NCBI GenBank assembly: GCA_028713595.1 | Contig: JAQTNZ010000006.1 | Span: forward strand, 1-19,295 | Source: Methylovulum sp. | GTDB lineage: Bacteria; Pseudomonadota; Gammaproteobacteria; Methylococcales; Methylomonadaceae | Reading direction: 5' to 3' | DNA length: 19,295 nt | Shown: positions 7,924 to 16,380 of the stretch, piece by piece | How positions within the stretch are numbered: the stretch's first letter is position 1 | Layout: every line of letters begins with the position of its first letter | Notes under the pieces: model-generated | What the model was told of the DNA's origin: nothing | What the model saw: the letters and a program-made list of their open reading frames with translations, nothing else | Databases searched by the model: none | Position numbers and translations under genes: made by a program

Positions 7924-10343
7924 TATCTGGCTCTCCTTAAATCCACGTCTCCTGCATCCAAAAGCTTTTTAAACTCTGGGCCGGTAAACTCCCTGGCGAC
8001 TATGGCATTATCTTGGCAAACAAGGGCATGGAAAGCAAAATCCTTAATGTCCGGCACATTTTCCACAAAGGCATCGACACATTCTTTACTGTGGCTGGTC
8101 AGAAAAACCTGGACGTTAAATTCTATCGACAACGTGTGGATAAATTGGCAAAATTTGCCAATCAGTTCAACATGAATGGCATTTTCAAACTCATCAATTA
8201 AGACGATGCCGTTTTGGGCAGAAGCAAACAGCAAGGAAATAAAGAAAATACGTTGTAAACCCTCGCCATATTCCATCAAATCCAAGGTATTGTCATAAGC
8301 GCTATCTGTCACCAAAAAACGTTGCCATTCATCCACTAACCGGATATCGCTTATGCCCGGCACAACATCACGTTGGATAAACTTAAAAATCTTCGGCAAA
8401 GCTTTGGACTGGGTGCTTTTATGGTAAAAAGCGGCATACCGATGCGGTTCATTAAGGAAAAAAGGGCTGCTAAATACCGCCGGACACAGCAATTTGATTG
8501 ATCCTGCCTTGGTTTGCCTATCCTGCCCCTTAAAAAGCCGCGTTAATGACTTCTGGTCACTGTCCGCAAAATAGGCTGTCAGTTCCACACTAAGCAAATA
8601 TTTGGATTTGTCGATGTCCAGACTGGCCTCTTCATAATGGCGCATAGCGACACGGGCCTCTTGGCCGTCAAACTGGCCTTTTAGCTCAAAAGCTTCCGGC
8701 AATTGCCGTAAAAACCATTCTGAATTTAAGTTCTCTTCGGACACTTTACCGCGCCGCCGGATAACTTCCAGCAATCCGGCAAAATCATTTTGTCTGGACA
8801 ACAAATAAATGGCTTCCAACAAGGTTGTTTTGCCGGAATTGTTAATCCCTGTAAACAAATTAATACGGGCTATTTTGCTGATATTGAGATTACGGAATTT
8901 TTTATAATGCCTCACTTCCAAACGCGTAAAATGCTGGTCGATACGGTCATGAAAAACCGTTTTTTGCTCAACACCCGCCAGCCCACCCGCCAGAGGCCCT
9001 TCAATTGCCGCCACTGCCTGCTGATAGGCGGGTAAGGTACGCACTACCGGATGGCTTTGCCACCAATAAGAATTGTATTCCAGCAACACCGAATCAGTAA
9101 GCAGTCGGCGCGATTGCTCACTGAGCGGCACATAATTTTTGTCTTGCTTGTCAATTTCAACCAGGAGCGCGTAATCGCCGTCTTTAATGACCCGCCGATA
9201 ATCAGCCGCCAATTGCCGGATGGCGGCCTCGGCAACGGTGTGGTCGATGCGTTTGCGCCCCAAGGTTTCCGCCAGACAGTAATCCAGCAAGCGGATCAGG
9301 TCGCGGACATGGCCGCCGGACATCTGGATGAGCTGATCGACTACCGTGGAATCAGCCAGCAGGCGGCTACTGCCGTCAAGGCGTTTAATAATCAAATCAC
9401 GCAGTTTTTCTACGGGCAGCGGCAAATAATCAGCGGTATTTTTTTCGGCAATCTTGACCATCGGCAAGCGGAAAACGCTAAATTCTTGGCTGATTCGGCC
9501 ATTTTCGGTCAGGATGTCGATGGGGGCGCAGTAAATGAAGTTGCTGTTGATTTGTTTCAGTTGGTGGATGTCGCTGACAAAAAAGGTGGTGGCATCATTG
9601 CCGCAAAGCCTGTCGGTGCCATCGACAATAAACAGGATTTTTTTGCCTAGATTGGCGGCGCGTAACCGCTCTTCGATATGGCTAACCAATAAGTTGAACG
9701 CTCCGGCAAATTCACTAAAACTGTTGCGGACAGCAGTGCGGATTTCTTCCTTATGGGTGGAGCCGATACTGATGGCGGTAGTTAAGGAACCGAACAAGTT
9801 CGCCAGCAATGGCAACCCCGTGCTGGCTTTTGCCCCTGTTTCAGGTTTGCCGGAAAAGGCCTGCTCGCTTAAGTCAATTTTGACATGGTTTTTAAACCAA
9901 TTTTCCAGCCGTTGTAAAAATACCGGCTCAACGCTGATGCTATCGTCCAATTGCTGCATCAGCACTTTGGCTTGTGCCAATAAGATGTCGCTGTAGTTAA
10001 GGTTGTTGATGTCCAGCTCTTGCAGGGCATCGACCAAGACAACATAATAAAAATGTGGCTGGTGCAGGCGTTTGGCCAATAGCCGCAATTCGGTGCTTTT
10101 GCCACAACCGCGATAGCCGCCAAATAGGATGTATTGCTGTGGGTTGTCTTCATCCAAGCTGCCGCTAGTCTCGTCAACCCCTAGGGTAAACAGCAACTTG
10201 TCTTGGCTAAAATTCCCCCGCGCCGCGTTAAGGTCAACCAACAGGGCTTGGTCGGTATCGGGGTCTAAGGGGCGGTCATAGCGTAAGTTTTTTTTGGCCG
10301 CCCGCGTTAAGCGCAACAGTTCTTCTGGAGACAATTCGGACAT
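7923..10343 (-). CDS. Dual P-loop ATPase: AAA/STAND-like module fused to OLD/ABC-type AAA module
   Basis: 806 residues with two separate nucleotide-binding modules. Module 1 (about 40-385): Walker A GYRGCGKS around 76-83, Walker B ILFIVDGTDRL with D241, and GGHVRDLIRLL near 343-353, typical of the AAA+/STAND lid. A linker with a likely winged-helix segment follows (386-470). Module 2 (about 472-760): RLEVRHYKKFRNLNI leading into Walker A GINNSGKT (499-506), a signature-like YGEGLQRIF (692-700), Walker B GIVLIDEFENAIH with D717 and E718, and switch histidine in FLTSHS (H751). This second half is the AAA_15/AAA_21 type found in OLD, GajA and AriA. No TOPRIM is present in the protein itself; the next gene supplies it. 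The start has no clear ribosome binding site. It lies 228 bases downstream of topA, on the same strand. Function in phage defence is inference. Confidence 0.8.
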   Translation of the reverse strand: MSELSPEELLRLTRAAKKNLRYDRPLDPDTDQALLVDLNAARGNFSQDKLLFTLGVDETSGSLDEDNPQQYILFGGYRGCGKSTELRLLAKRLHQPHFYYVVLVDALQELDINNLNYSDILLAQAKVLMQQLDDSISVEPVFLQRLENWFKNHVKIDLSEQAFSGKPETGAKASTGLPLLANLFGSLTTAISIGSTHKEEIRTAVRNSFSEFAGAFNLLVSHIEERLRAANLGKKILFIVDGTDRLCGNDATTFFVSDIHQLKQINSNFIYCAPIDILTENGRISQEFSVFRLPMVKIAEKNTADYLPLPVEKLRDLIIKRLDGSSRLLADSTVVDQLIQMSGGHVRDLIRLLDYCLAETLGRKRIDHTVAEAAIRQLAADYRRVIKDGDYALLVEIDKQDKNYVPLSEQSRRLLTDSVLLEYNSYWWQSHPVVRTLPAYQQAVAAIEGPLAGGLAGVEQKTVFHDRIDQHFTRLEVRHYKKFRNLNISKIARINLFTGINNSGKTTLLEAIYLLSRQNDFAGLLEVIRRRGKVSEENLNSEWFLRQLPEAFELKGQFDGQEARVAMRHYEEASLDIDKSKYLLSVELTAYFADSDQKSLTRLFKGQDRQTKAGSIKLLCPAVFSSPFFLNEPHRYAAFYHKSTQSKALPKIFKFIQRDVVPGISDIRLVDEWQRFLVTDSAYDNTLDLMEYGEGLQRIFFISLLFASAQNGIVLIDEFENAIHVELIGKFCQFIHTLSIEFNVQVFLTSHSKECVDAFVENVPDIKDFAFHALVCQDNAIVAREFTGPEFKKLLDAGDVDLRRAR

Positions 10344-10455
10344 AGTCGCGTAGTGTTTAAGATAAAAAATACGGCTACCCGCTTAAGAGTGCGGTAGGTT
10401 GGGCGGTCAATGCTGTCATAAGGTCTGCGTGGGGCTTTTTCAAGGGCTTGCCCCT

Positions 10456-10557
10456 GTAGACGAAAGCACGGCAACGTCTATTGACCGCCAAACCCATAAG
10501 AGACAGGCTTTGCCGTTTACGTTGTTTAAAAAGACGTTGCCGTGCTTTCGTCTCTAC
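10456..10557. repeat. Inverted repeat in the topA-ATPase gap (MITE-like)
   Basis: The left arm (10456-10479, ending GAAAGCACGGCAACGTCT) is the reverse complement of the right arm (10532-10557, starting AGACGTTGCCGTGCTTTC), identical over about 22 bases with a two-base gap near the outer end; the spacer is 52 bases. On the - strand the right arm reads into TTTTTAAAC, so it may also end topA transcription. The whole 228-base gap (10344-10571) shows no gene. Its core string recurs at 5833-5846. Confidence 0.7.
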
Positions 10558-10571
10558 GCAAGCCCCCTCCC

Positions 10572-12884
10572 CTATTTAGGCCCTTGTGCATCCTCTGGAT
10601 CACCTTCATAAGGCGTGGCGTATTTGCATTCTTTATGTGGGCAGACTTTTTCCACGCCGTTGCGTTTGGTGACTTTGATGGTCAAAATCGGCCATTGGCA
10701 TTCGGGGCAAGCTTCTTTGATCGGGGCGTTCCACAGGGCGTAGTTGCATTTGGGGTAGGCGGAACAGGAATAGAATATTTTACCGTTACGCGATTTGCGT
10801 TTCAACAGGCTGCCGGTTTGGCATTGTGGACAATCGACGTTGGTGTCCAGCGGCTTTTCCAGCGGTTCGATATGGCGGCATTTGGGGTAGCCGCTACAGC
10901 CGATAAACTTGCCGTAACGTCCGGCTTTTAGCACCAGAGGCGAGGCGCATTCGGGGCAGACGCGGCCTTCGACCACATCGGCCTGTTCGGTGCTGTCGCC
11001 GTCATCACCGAGATTGCGGGTGTATGAACAGCCGGGGTATTGGGTGCAACCGATAAAGCGCCCGTTACGGCCTAGGCGGATGGACAGCGGGTTGCCGCAT
11101 TCGGGGCATTTTTCGTCTATGGCTTCTTGGGTGATGTCTTTGCGCTGGACGCTGCCCTCTTTTTCGTCAATCAGGGCGGTGAACGGCTTCCAGAACTCGT
11201 GCATCAGCGGAATCCAGTCCTTTTCGCCGCGTGAGACGGCATCCAGCTCGTCTTCGAGGTTGGCGGTAAAGCTGTAGTCCACGTATTTGGTGAAATGTTC
11301 GGTCAAAAAGCGGTTGACGATGCGCCCGACATCGGTCGGGTAAAAACGCTTGTTGTCCAAGGTGACATAGTCACGGTTTTGCAGCGTGGAGATGATGGTC
11401 GAGTAGGTGGACGGGCGGCCTATGCCATATTCTTCCAAGGATTTGACCAAGCTGGCTTCGCCGTAACGCGGCGGCGGCTCGGTAAAGTGTTGGCCGGTGA
11501 GGATGTCGTTGAGCGGTACGGGACGGCCTTCGTGCAGTTGCGGCAAAAAGCTTTCTTTGTCATCGCCTTCGTTGCTGTCGTCCTTGCCTTCCAGATAGAC
11601 GGTCATAAACCCTGGGATGGCAATGGAGGAGCCGGTCGCCCTAAAGATATGCTTGCCATTGGCGCAGCTCAAATCCACGGCAATCAGGTTAAGGGTGGCG
11701 TGGATCATCTGGCAGGCGATAGTGCGCTTCCAGATCAGCTCGTACAGCTTGAACTGTTCGGCGCTCAAATGGCCCTTAATGGCGGCGGGAACGCGGCGGA
11801 TGGAGGTGGGGCGTATCGCTTCGTGGGCTTCTTGGGCGTTTTTGGCTTTGGTCTTGAACAAACGCGGTTCTTTAGGCACGTTGGTAAGGCCGTAGTTTTC
11901 GCCAATAAAGGCGCGGATGTCCTGCACGGCCTCTTCGGACAGGTTGACCGAATCGGTACGCATATAAGAGATCAGGCCTTCGGTTTCGCCGCCGATGTCG
12001 ATGCCTTCGTACAGTTGTTGGGCGACCATCATGGTGCGTTTGGTGGTGAAACCCAGTTTCCGCGCCGCTTCCTGTTGCAGGGTCGAGGTGATGAACGGCG
12101 GGGCGGGGTTGCGCTTTTGTTGCTTTTTATCCAGCTTAGTGACCAGCAGTTTACCGTCGGCGGCTTCGAGCAGCACTTGCTTGACCTGCTCGGCGCGGTC
12201 TTGGTCGGTGATGGTGAATTGGCTGACTTTCTCGTCGTCAAACTGGATGAGCTTGGCTTTAAACGCTTGCCCGTCGGCGGTCAGGGCGGCGTTTACCGTC
12301 CAATATTCGCGGCTTTTAAAGGCTTCTATTTCCAACTCGCGCTCGACTATCAGGCGCAGGGCGGGGCTTTGCACCCGGCCTGCCGATAGCCCCCGGCGGA
12401 TTTTTTTCCACAATAAGGGTGACAGGTTAAAACCGACCAGATAGTCCAAGGCGCGGCGGGCTTGTTGGGCGTTAATCAGGTTGGTCGCCAACACGCCCGG
12501 ATGGGCGATAGCGTCGGTGACGGCTTTTTTGGTGATTTCATGAAAAACCACGCGGTGTACGGGCTTGTCTTTCAGCAATTTTTTGTCGTTCAGCAATTCG
12601 TACAAATGCCAGGAGATGGCCTCGCCTTCCCTGTCAGGGTCGGTCGCCAAATACAAGGTATCGGCGGCTTTGAGGGCTTTGCTGATGGCTAGGACGTGCT
12701 TTTGGTTGCGCTCGATGACTTCGTACTTCATGGCGAAATCGTGGCTGGGGTCAACCGCGCCTTCTTTAGGAACAAGATCGCGGACGTGTCCATAGGAAGC
12801 CAATACCTGAAAATCCTTGCCCAGGTATTTTTCGATGGTTTTGGCTTTGGCGGGCGATTCTACGATGACAAGATGCTTGCTCAT
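10572..12884 (-). CDS. topA: DNA topoisomerase I (type IA)
   Basis: Relaxes negative supercoils by nicking one strand through a tyrosine link. The 770-residue protein has the N-terminal TOPRIM domain with LVIVESPAKAKTIEKYL (E9) and the TDPDREGEAI motif (D82, D84, E87), then the type IA core with GLSAGRVQSPALRLIVERE (166-183) and active-site Y307 in GLISYMRTDSVNLS. Four C-terminal C4 zinc ribbons follow at about 593-619, 643-669, 685-713 and 726-753, one more than the minimal set. The ATG at 12884 lacks a strong ribosome binding site. It follows smg at a distance of 157 bases. Assignment is certain. Confidence 0.98.
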   Translation of the reverse strand: MSKHLVIVESPAKAKTIEKYLGKDFQVLASYGHVRDLVPKEGAVDPSHDFAMKYEVIERNQKHVLAISKALKAADTLYLATDPDREGEAISWHLYELLNDKKLLKDKPVHRVVFHEITKKAVTDAIAHPGVLATNLINAQQARRALDYLVGFNLSPLLWKKIRRGLSAGRVQSPALRLIVERELEIEAFKSREYWTVNAALTADGQAFKAKLIQFDDEKVSQFTITDQDRAEQVKQVLLEAADGKLLVTKLDKKQQKRNPAPPFITSTLQQEAARKLGFTTKRTMMVAQQLYEGIDIGGETEGLISYMRTDSVNLSEEAVQDIRAFIGENYGLTNVPKEPRLFKTKAKNAQEAHEAIRPTSIRRVPAAIKGHLSAEQFKLYELIWKRTIACQMIHATLNLIAVDLSCANGKHIFRATGSSIAIPGFMTVYLEGKDDSNEGDDKESFLPQLHEGRPVPLNDILTGQHFTEPPPRYGEASLVKSLEEYGIGRPSTYSTIISTLQNRDYVTLDNKRFYPTDVGRIVNRFLTEHFTKYVDYSFTANLEDELDAVSRGEKDWIPLMHEFWKPFTALIDEKEGSVQRKDITQEAIDEKCPECGNPLSIRLGRNGRFIGCTQYPGCSYTRNLGDDGDSTEQADVVEGRVCPECASPLVLKAGRYGKFIGCSGYPKCRHIEPLEKPLDTNVDCPQCQTGSLLKRKSRNGKIFYSCSAYPKCNYALWNAPIKEACPECQWPILTIKVTKRNGVEKVCPHKECKYATPYEGDPEDAQGPK

Positions 12885-12994
12885 TTAATAAAGTTCTACG
12901 GTAAAAGGGCTAGTCTCCCCTAGGTCAAGAGGTCAGCGGATAGCCCTAAAGGCTTAATGGTTTCAAGAAGCCCCCAGGCCACAATGGCTATGCC

Positions 12995-13021
12995 CGCCCT
13001 TACGGTGCGCAAAAAAGGGCG
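12995..13021. repeat. Inverted repeat in the smg-topA gap
   Basis: CGCCCTT (12995-13001) and AAGGGCG (13015-13021) can pair around a 13-base loop. The gap 12885-13041 holds no gene that I can see. The surrounding text (phrases like GGCTATGCCC and AAGCCCCC) looks like a decayed dispersed repeat, but only one copy is in view. Confidence 0.4.
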
Positions 13022-13041
13022 ATAGCAGGTTGGACGGGTGC

Positions 13042-13509
13042 TTAATGCAGATAGGTCGGCACCAAATCGTAAACAATATCTTCCATCCTGGAAAAGGCGA
13101 TTTCTTCATTAGGCTGGCTGAGCAACACCATCAGCACTATCCATTTGAGCTTTTCCATAGAAATTTCTTCATTGTCCAACGCGGTGGCCCGGTCAATGAC
13201 TATCTCGCGGTTAGCCGGGGTCAGGATGCCGTTATGTTCCAAAAACATAATCAGGTTGCGGCATTCAAGGTCGAGTTTGGCTTGTTCTTCGGCGCAAAAA
13301 ATACGGAACGCCACCGATGCGCTCGGCTTGATCGCCCGTTGCAGGCTAAGCGATTCCAGCCAATCAAAGGCCTTGTTCACTTCGCAGGATTCAAAGCCCG
13401 CCTCCTCAAGTTCGACCTTGATGACATCACTGTCAGGAAGAATTTCAACTTCATCTTCCATATAGTTTTCAAACAAATACATCAGGACATCAAAAATATT
13501 TTCTTTCAT
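13042..13509 (-). CDS. smg: Smg family protein (DUF494)
   Basis: 155 residues, the usual length of the Smg family, starting MKENIFDVLMYLFENYME as in E. coli and relatives. The rest is mostly helical, with conserved-looking FDWLESLSLQ and LKWIVLMVLLSQPNEE near the end. The biochemical role of Smg is unknown. In gammaproteobacteria smg sits next to dprA, and here it follows dprA by 19 bases on the same strand, then topA. No unusual feature is seen; the start ATG lacks a strong ribosome binding site, which would fit translation coupled to dprA. Confidence 0.92.
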   Translation of the reverse strand: MKENIFDVLMYLFENYMEDEVEILPDSDVIKVELEEAGFESCEVNKAFDWLESLSLQRAIKPSASVAFRIFCAEEQAKLDLECRNLIMFLEHNGILTPANREIVIDRATALDNEEISMEKLKWIVLMVLLSQPNEEIAFSRMEDIVYDLVPTYLH

Positions 13510-13528
13510 GGTTCGCTTAAGGTTTGGA

Positions 13529-14581
13529 TTATTTTATTCTCGTGTAGAAACCACCGGCGGTTGCTTCCACGTATCCTTGCAGCTCTAAAATAAGTAACAT
13601 TGAAGAGATAACTTCAACCGATAAACCGGCATTTTCAACCAGATTATCAATGGAAGTTGGGCTGAACATGACTAGATTCAATAATGTTTGTTGCTCCAGG
13701 TCAAGCATTGTTTGCGGCAGGGCCTGCGGATAATTTATATCCTGTTGAAAGTATTGCTTTAATTCCTCAAGAATATCTTGCGTGGTCTCGACAAGCTTTG
13801 CACCTTCGCGGATCAGCGCATTGCAGCCGCGCGCCAGAGGATTATGGATGGAGCCGGGGATGGCGAAAACCTCGCGGTTTTGCTCCAGCGCCATCCTCGC
13901 GGTAATCAACGAGCCGCTGTGTTTGGCGGCCTCCACCACCAGCAACCCCTGACACAAGCCGCTGATAATCCGGTTGCGGCGCGGGAAGTGGTTGGCCTTG
14001 GCGGTGGTGCCGGGCGGAAACTCGGAAATCATCGCCCCGGTGTTGACGATATCTGTCGCCAACGCCTTATGTTTGGCCGGATAGACACGGTCAAGCCCCG
14101 TACCCGCCACGGCGATGGTGTAACCTTGGGCTTGCAGCGCCCCCTCATGGCTGGCGGCATCAATGTCCAAAGCCAAACGGCTAGCGATTACAAAACCGGC
14201 ATGGCTTAAAGCTTTCGCAAATTCAAACGCGGTTTGTAGGCCCAGCTTGGAAGGGTTGCGGCTACCCACCATCGCCAATTGCGGTAAGGCCAACAAGTCT
14301 GGCTTGCCACGCACGAACAACACCGGCGGCGGGTCGGCAATCTCTTTCAGTTGCGCGGGGTAAGCGGCATCGGCCAGCGTGATGGCACTGTTATTGGGTT
14401 GCGCCAACCACGCCAAATCCTGTTCGACCAACGTCCAATCCGGCTGCCTGATGGCATCAATCAGCTTATCTTTTAGGCCTAACGCCGCCAGTCCGGCATA
14501 AGATTCGCCATACACCTGCTCTGGCGTGTGCGTCGCCAACAGTTTAAGGAACGTCCGGCATCCCACGCCCGGCACACGCAA
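13529..14581 (-). CDS. dprA: DNA processing protein DprA (start codon unclear, SGLA motif altered)
   Basis: DprA loads RecA on incoming single-stranded DNA during transformation. The Rossmann-like domain is clear: AMVGSRNPSKLG (103-114), GTGLDRVYPAKH, ISEFPPGT, FPRRNRIISGL (199-209), VVEAAKHSGSLITA and AIPGSIHNPLARGCN, followed by a C-terminal winged helix (295-348). From the first standard start, TTG at 14581, it is 350 residues, but the frame continues upstream with DNPLGYWLALLRVPGVG, a typical DprA N-terminus. No ATG, GTG or TTG lies in that extension before the stop at 14705-14707; an ATA at 14624-14626 stands where a start would be expected. The motif usually SGLAxGID reads SRLALDID (134-141), losing two glycines. 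It lies directly after the LysM gene. Confidence 0.9.
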   Translation of the reverse strand: MRVPGVGCRTFLKLLATHTPEQVYGESYAGLAALGLKDKLIDAIRQPDWTLVEQDLAWLAQPNNSAITLADAAYPAQLKEIADPPPVLFVRGKPDLLALPQLAMVGSRNPSKLGLQTAFEFAKALSHAGFVIASRLALDIDAASHEGALQAQGYTIAVAGTGLDRVYPAKHKALATDIVNTGAMISEFPPGTTAKANHFPRRNRIISGLCQGLLVVEAAKHSGSLITARMALEQNREVFAIPGSIHNPLARGCNALIREGAKLVETTQDILEELKQYFQQDINYPQALPQTMLDLEQQTLLNLVMFSPTSIDNLVENAGLSVEVISSMLLILELQGYVEATAGGFYTRIK

Positions 14582-14631
14582 CAGCGCCAGCCAGTAGCCC
14601 AGCGGGTTATCCGTGGCTGTGCTTATCGGGT

Positions 14632-15768
14632 TCAGGGGGTTTGCGCTTTGTCTGAAACATGGATAGGCAAAGTCGCCCTCATCACCAACGCATAGCTGAC
14701 GCGATCAAAGGTGCGGTACACCATCAACATGCCCGCCTCTTCATCCGGCAATTTCACCAACTCGTTCTTAACGGGGCTAAGCTTGTCCACCACCAAAGCC
14801 CCGCGCTTATAAATATCCAGCTCATGCCCGACTTGCAGGCCATCTTTCGAGCCTTTATCAAGGGACACCGTGTTATACAGGCCGACTTGGTTCACCCCAT
14901 CCACCACACTGAGAATGGTGGCGACAATTTTGGTCTTAGGGGGCCTAGGGAAATAATTCAACACCACATCCGCTTCCAAATTGGGCAACAGCCTATCACC
15001 AAAGCGGACTTCCGAAGCCGATTTAGGTACGGTCAAGGTGGCGGGGTCGCCCACTTTCTTTAAGATGGCATCAGCGATATATTGCGCCTCATAACCCAGG
15101 ATATCGCCAGTGTCAGGGTTTTTATAAACCTGCCCTGGCCGATAAATGGTGTAAGTCGAGTTATGGGTGTTGAGGATGGAGCGGACATAGACCTTATCGC
15201 CCCCCCCCGCCACCAAATGCTCACCGGCGACATCGACCACATACGGCGCGGCCCCCAGCTCACCGGCCCCCACCACGCGCAGCCGGGTCAGATATTGGCT
15301 GATTTTGCTGTTCGGGATCAGCTTAATGGCTTGGTTCAAGTCGGACTCACGGATACAAGGTGTCACCTTACCGTCCGCATCCACCGGAAAGCTGGCGCGG
15401 CCCCGTTTCGCATCGTCCTCATGCAGGACACAGGTTGATTGGATGTTCAAGTCCCCGGCAGGTTGGCTACTGTCAACAAAATTCTCGCCCCGGGTCAAAC
15501 TGATTTGCGGCCTGCCATCGACCATAGCAAAATGGATGGTGTCACCCGGATAAATAAGGTCAGGATTGCGGATTTGGCTATTGTAGCTCCACAATTGGGG
15601 CCAATACGAAGGATGGTGCAGGAACTTGCCGGAAATGTCCCATAAGGTGTCACCACGGACCACCGTATAGTGCTCAGGATAGTCAGGGTTGATTTGCAGT
15701 TCATCGGCACACACCGTCATGCTGATAAACGCCGTAAGGAGTAATCCTGAAAGTTTACGAAAAGCCAT
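14632..15768 (-). CDS. Secreted LysM-domain protein
   Basis: 378 residues from the ATG at 15768, preferred over the ATG two codons upstream because AGGA sits six bases before it but touches the other. An N-terminal signal peptide (KLSGLLLTAFISMTVCA) would be cut after residue 21, placing the protein in the periplasm. A single LysM domain follows at about 33-80 (HYTVVRGDTLWDIS to LIYPGDTIHF), which binds peptidoglycan. The remaining 300 residues, with VNQVGLYNTVSLDKGSKDGLQVGHELDIY near 300, match the LysM proteins commonly found upstream of dprA in gammaproteobacteria. Likely role is in the cell envelope; no catalytic residues are visible. It heads the LysM-dprA-smg-topA block. Confidence 0.9.
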   Translation of the reverse strand: MAFRKLSGLLLTAFISMTVCADELQINPDYPEHYTVVRGDTLWDISGKFLHHPSYWPQLWSYNSQIRNPDLIYPGDTIHFAMVDGRPQISLTRGENFVDSSQPAGDLNIQSTCVLHEDDAKRGRASFPVDADGKVTPCIRESDLNQAIKLIPNSKISQYLTRLRVVGAGELGAAPYVVDVAGEHLVAGGGDKVYVRSILNTHNSTYTIYRPGQVYKNPDTGDILGYEAQYIADAILKKVGDPATLTVPKSASEVRFGDRLLPNLEADVVLNYFPRPPKTKIVATILSVVDGVNQVGLYNTVSLDKGSKDGLQVGHELDIYKRGALVVDKLSPVKNELVKLPDEEAGMLMVYRTFDRVSYALVMRATLPIHVSDKAQTP

Positions 15769-16380
15769 AGTCATTCCTGTCGGGGGTCTTTTTTAGTGTG
15801 TTTGAATCCAAAGTTTAGATGAATTCGGCTAGAAGTCTAGTCTGAAACCAAGCCATTGATTTGTCGGACTTAGAAAATCTGCCCTTTTGATGGGTATGAC
15901 ACCCTGATGATGCCTGTTAACGCGCCATTTTCACACGGGAAACGGGGCGTTACAAGTTCAAGTTTATATGCGCTATGGCGCAAGCCTCGGTTTGTAAGAG
16001 CGTGGCGTTGCCAGAACAGCCGTTTTGAAACAATACACAGACACTTAACTTTGTGTAATTTCCTGTGAAAAATCGCTCATGGCCTGTTTTTTTGTTGGGT
16101 AACGTTGGTTAACACGCTGTAGATTTCGGCGTGTCTGTCGAGCGTTATTTCTGATGTTTTCATGTAGCCACATCAGTTAGAGGGGTATAAACAGTCTGGA
16201 CAAATCGTTTGCTAACAGAAAATGGATAGGATATAGTCTTGAAAAATATCACTATACGCGAATGATATACACCTTTATAGGTGCATTTCAAGCCCCTTTT
16301 TTAGGGTATACTTAGCATTGGGCTTTTACACTCTTATCTCAATTAGCATTACAAATATTCATTTCCTATAATCCCTCCCT
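15769..16380. other. 612-base gene-free stretch, AT-richer, with palindromes
   Basis: No coding region or RNA gene is visible. It must hold the promoter of the LysM block (leftward). An imperfect long hairpin spans 15915-15954: TGTTAACGCGCC opposite GGGGCGTTACA with inner TTTTC opposite GGGAAA, a bulge and two mismatches. A second, TGCGC with GCGCA, lies at 15969-15982. Near 16227-16253 TATAGT and ACTATA form a short inverted repeat, and TATACT at 16307-16312 could be a -10 box for the orphan gene at 16381, without a good -35 partner. Confidence 0.5.

Noticed and set aside
9051..9650. 199-residue open frame on the + strand opposite the dual ATPase
   Set aside because: Antisense shadow of a gene with clear Walker motifs; no ribosome binding site or family resemblance.
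11295..12389. 364-residue open frame on the + strand opposite topA
   Set aside because: It is fully antisense to the well-supported topA gene, has no recognisable domain and its glycine/valine-rich make-up is what the complementary frame of a GC-rich gene gives.
15915..15954. Second attC site upstream of the orphan gene
   Set aside because: The inverted repeat is long, but its ends do not fit RYYYAAC and GTTRRRY.
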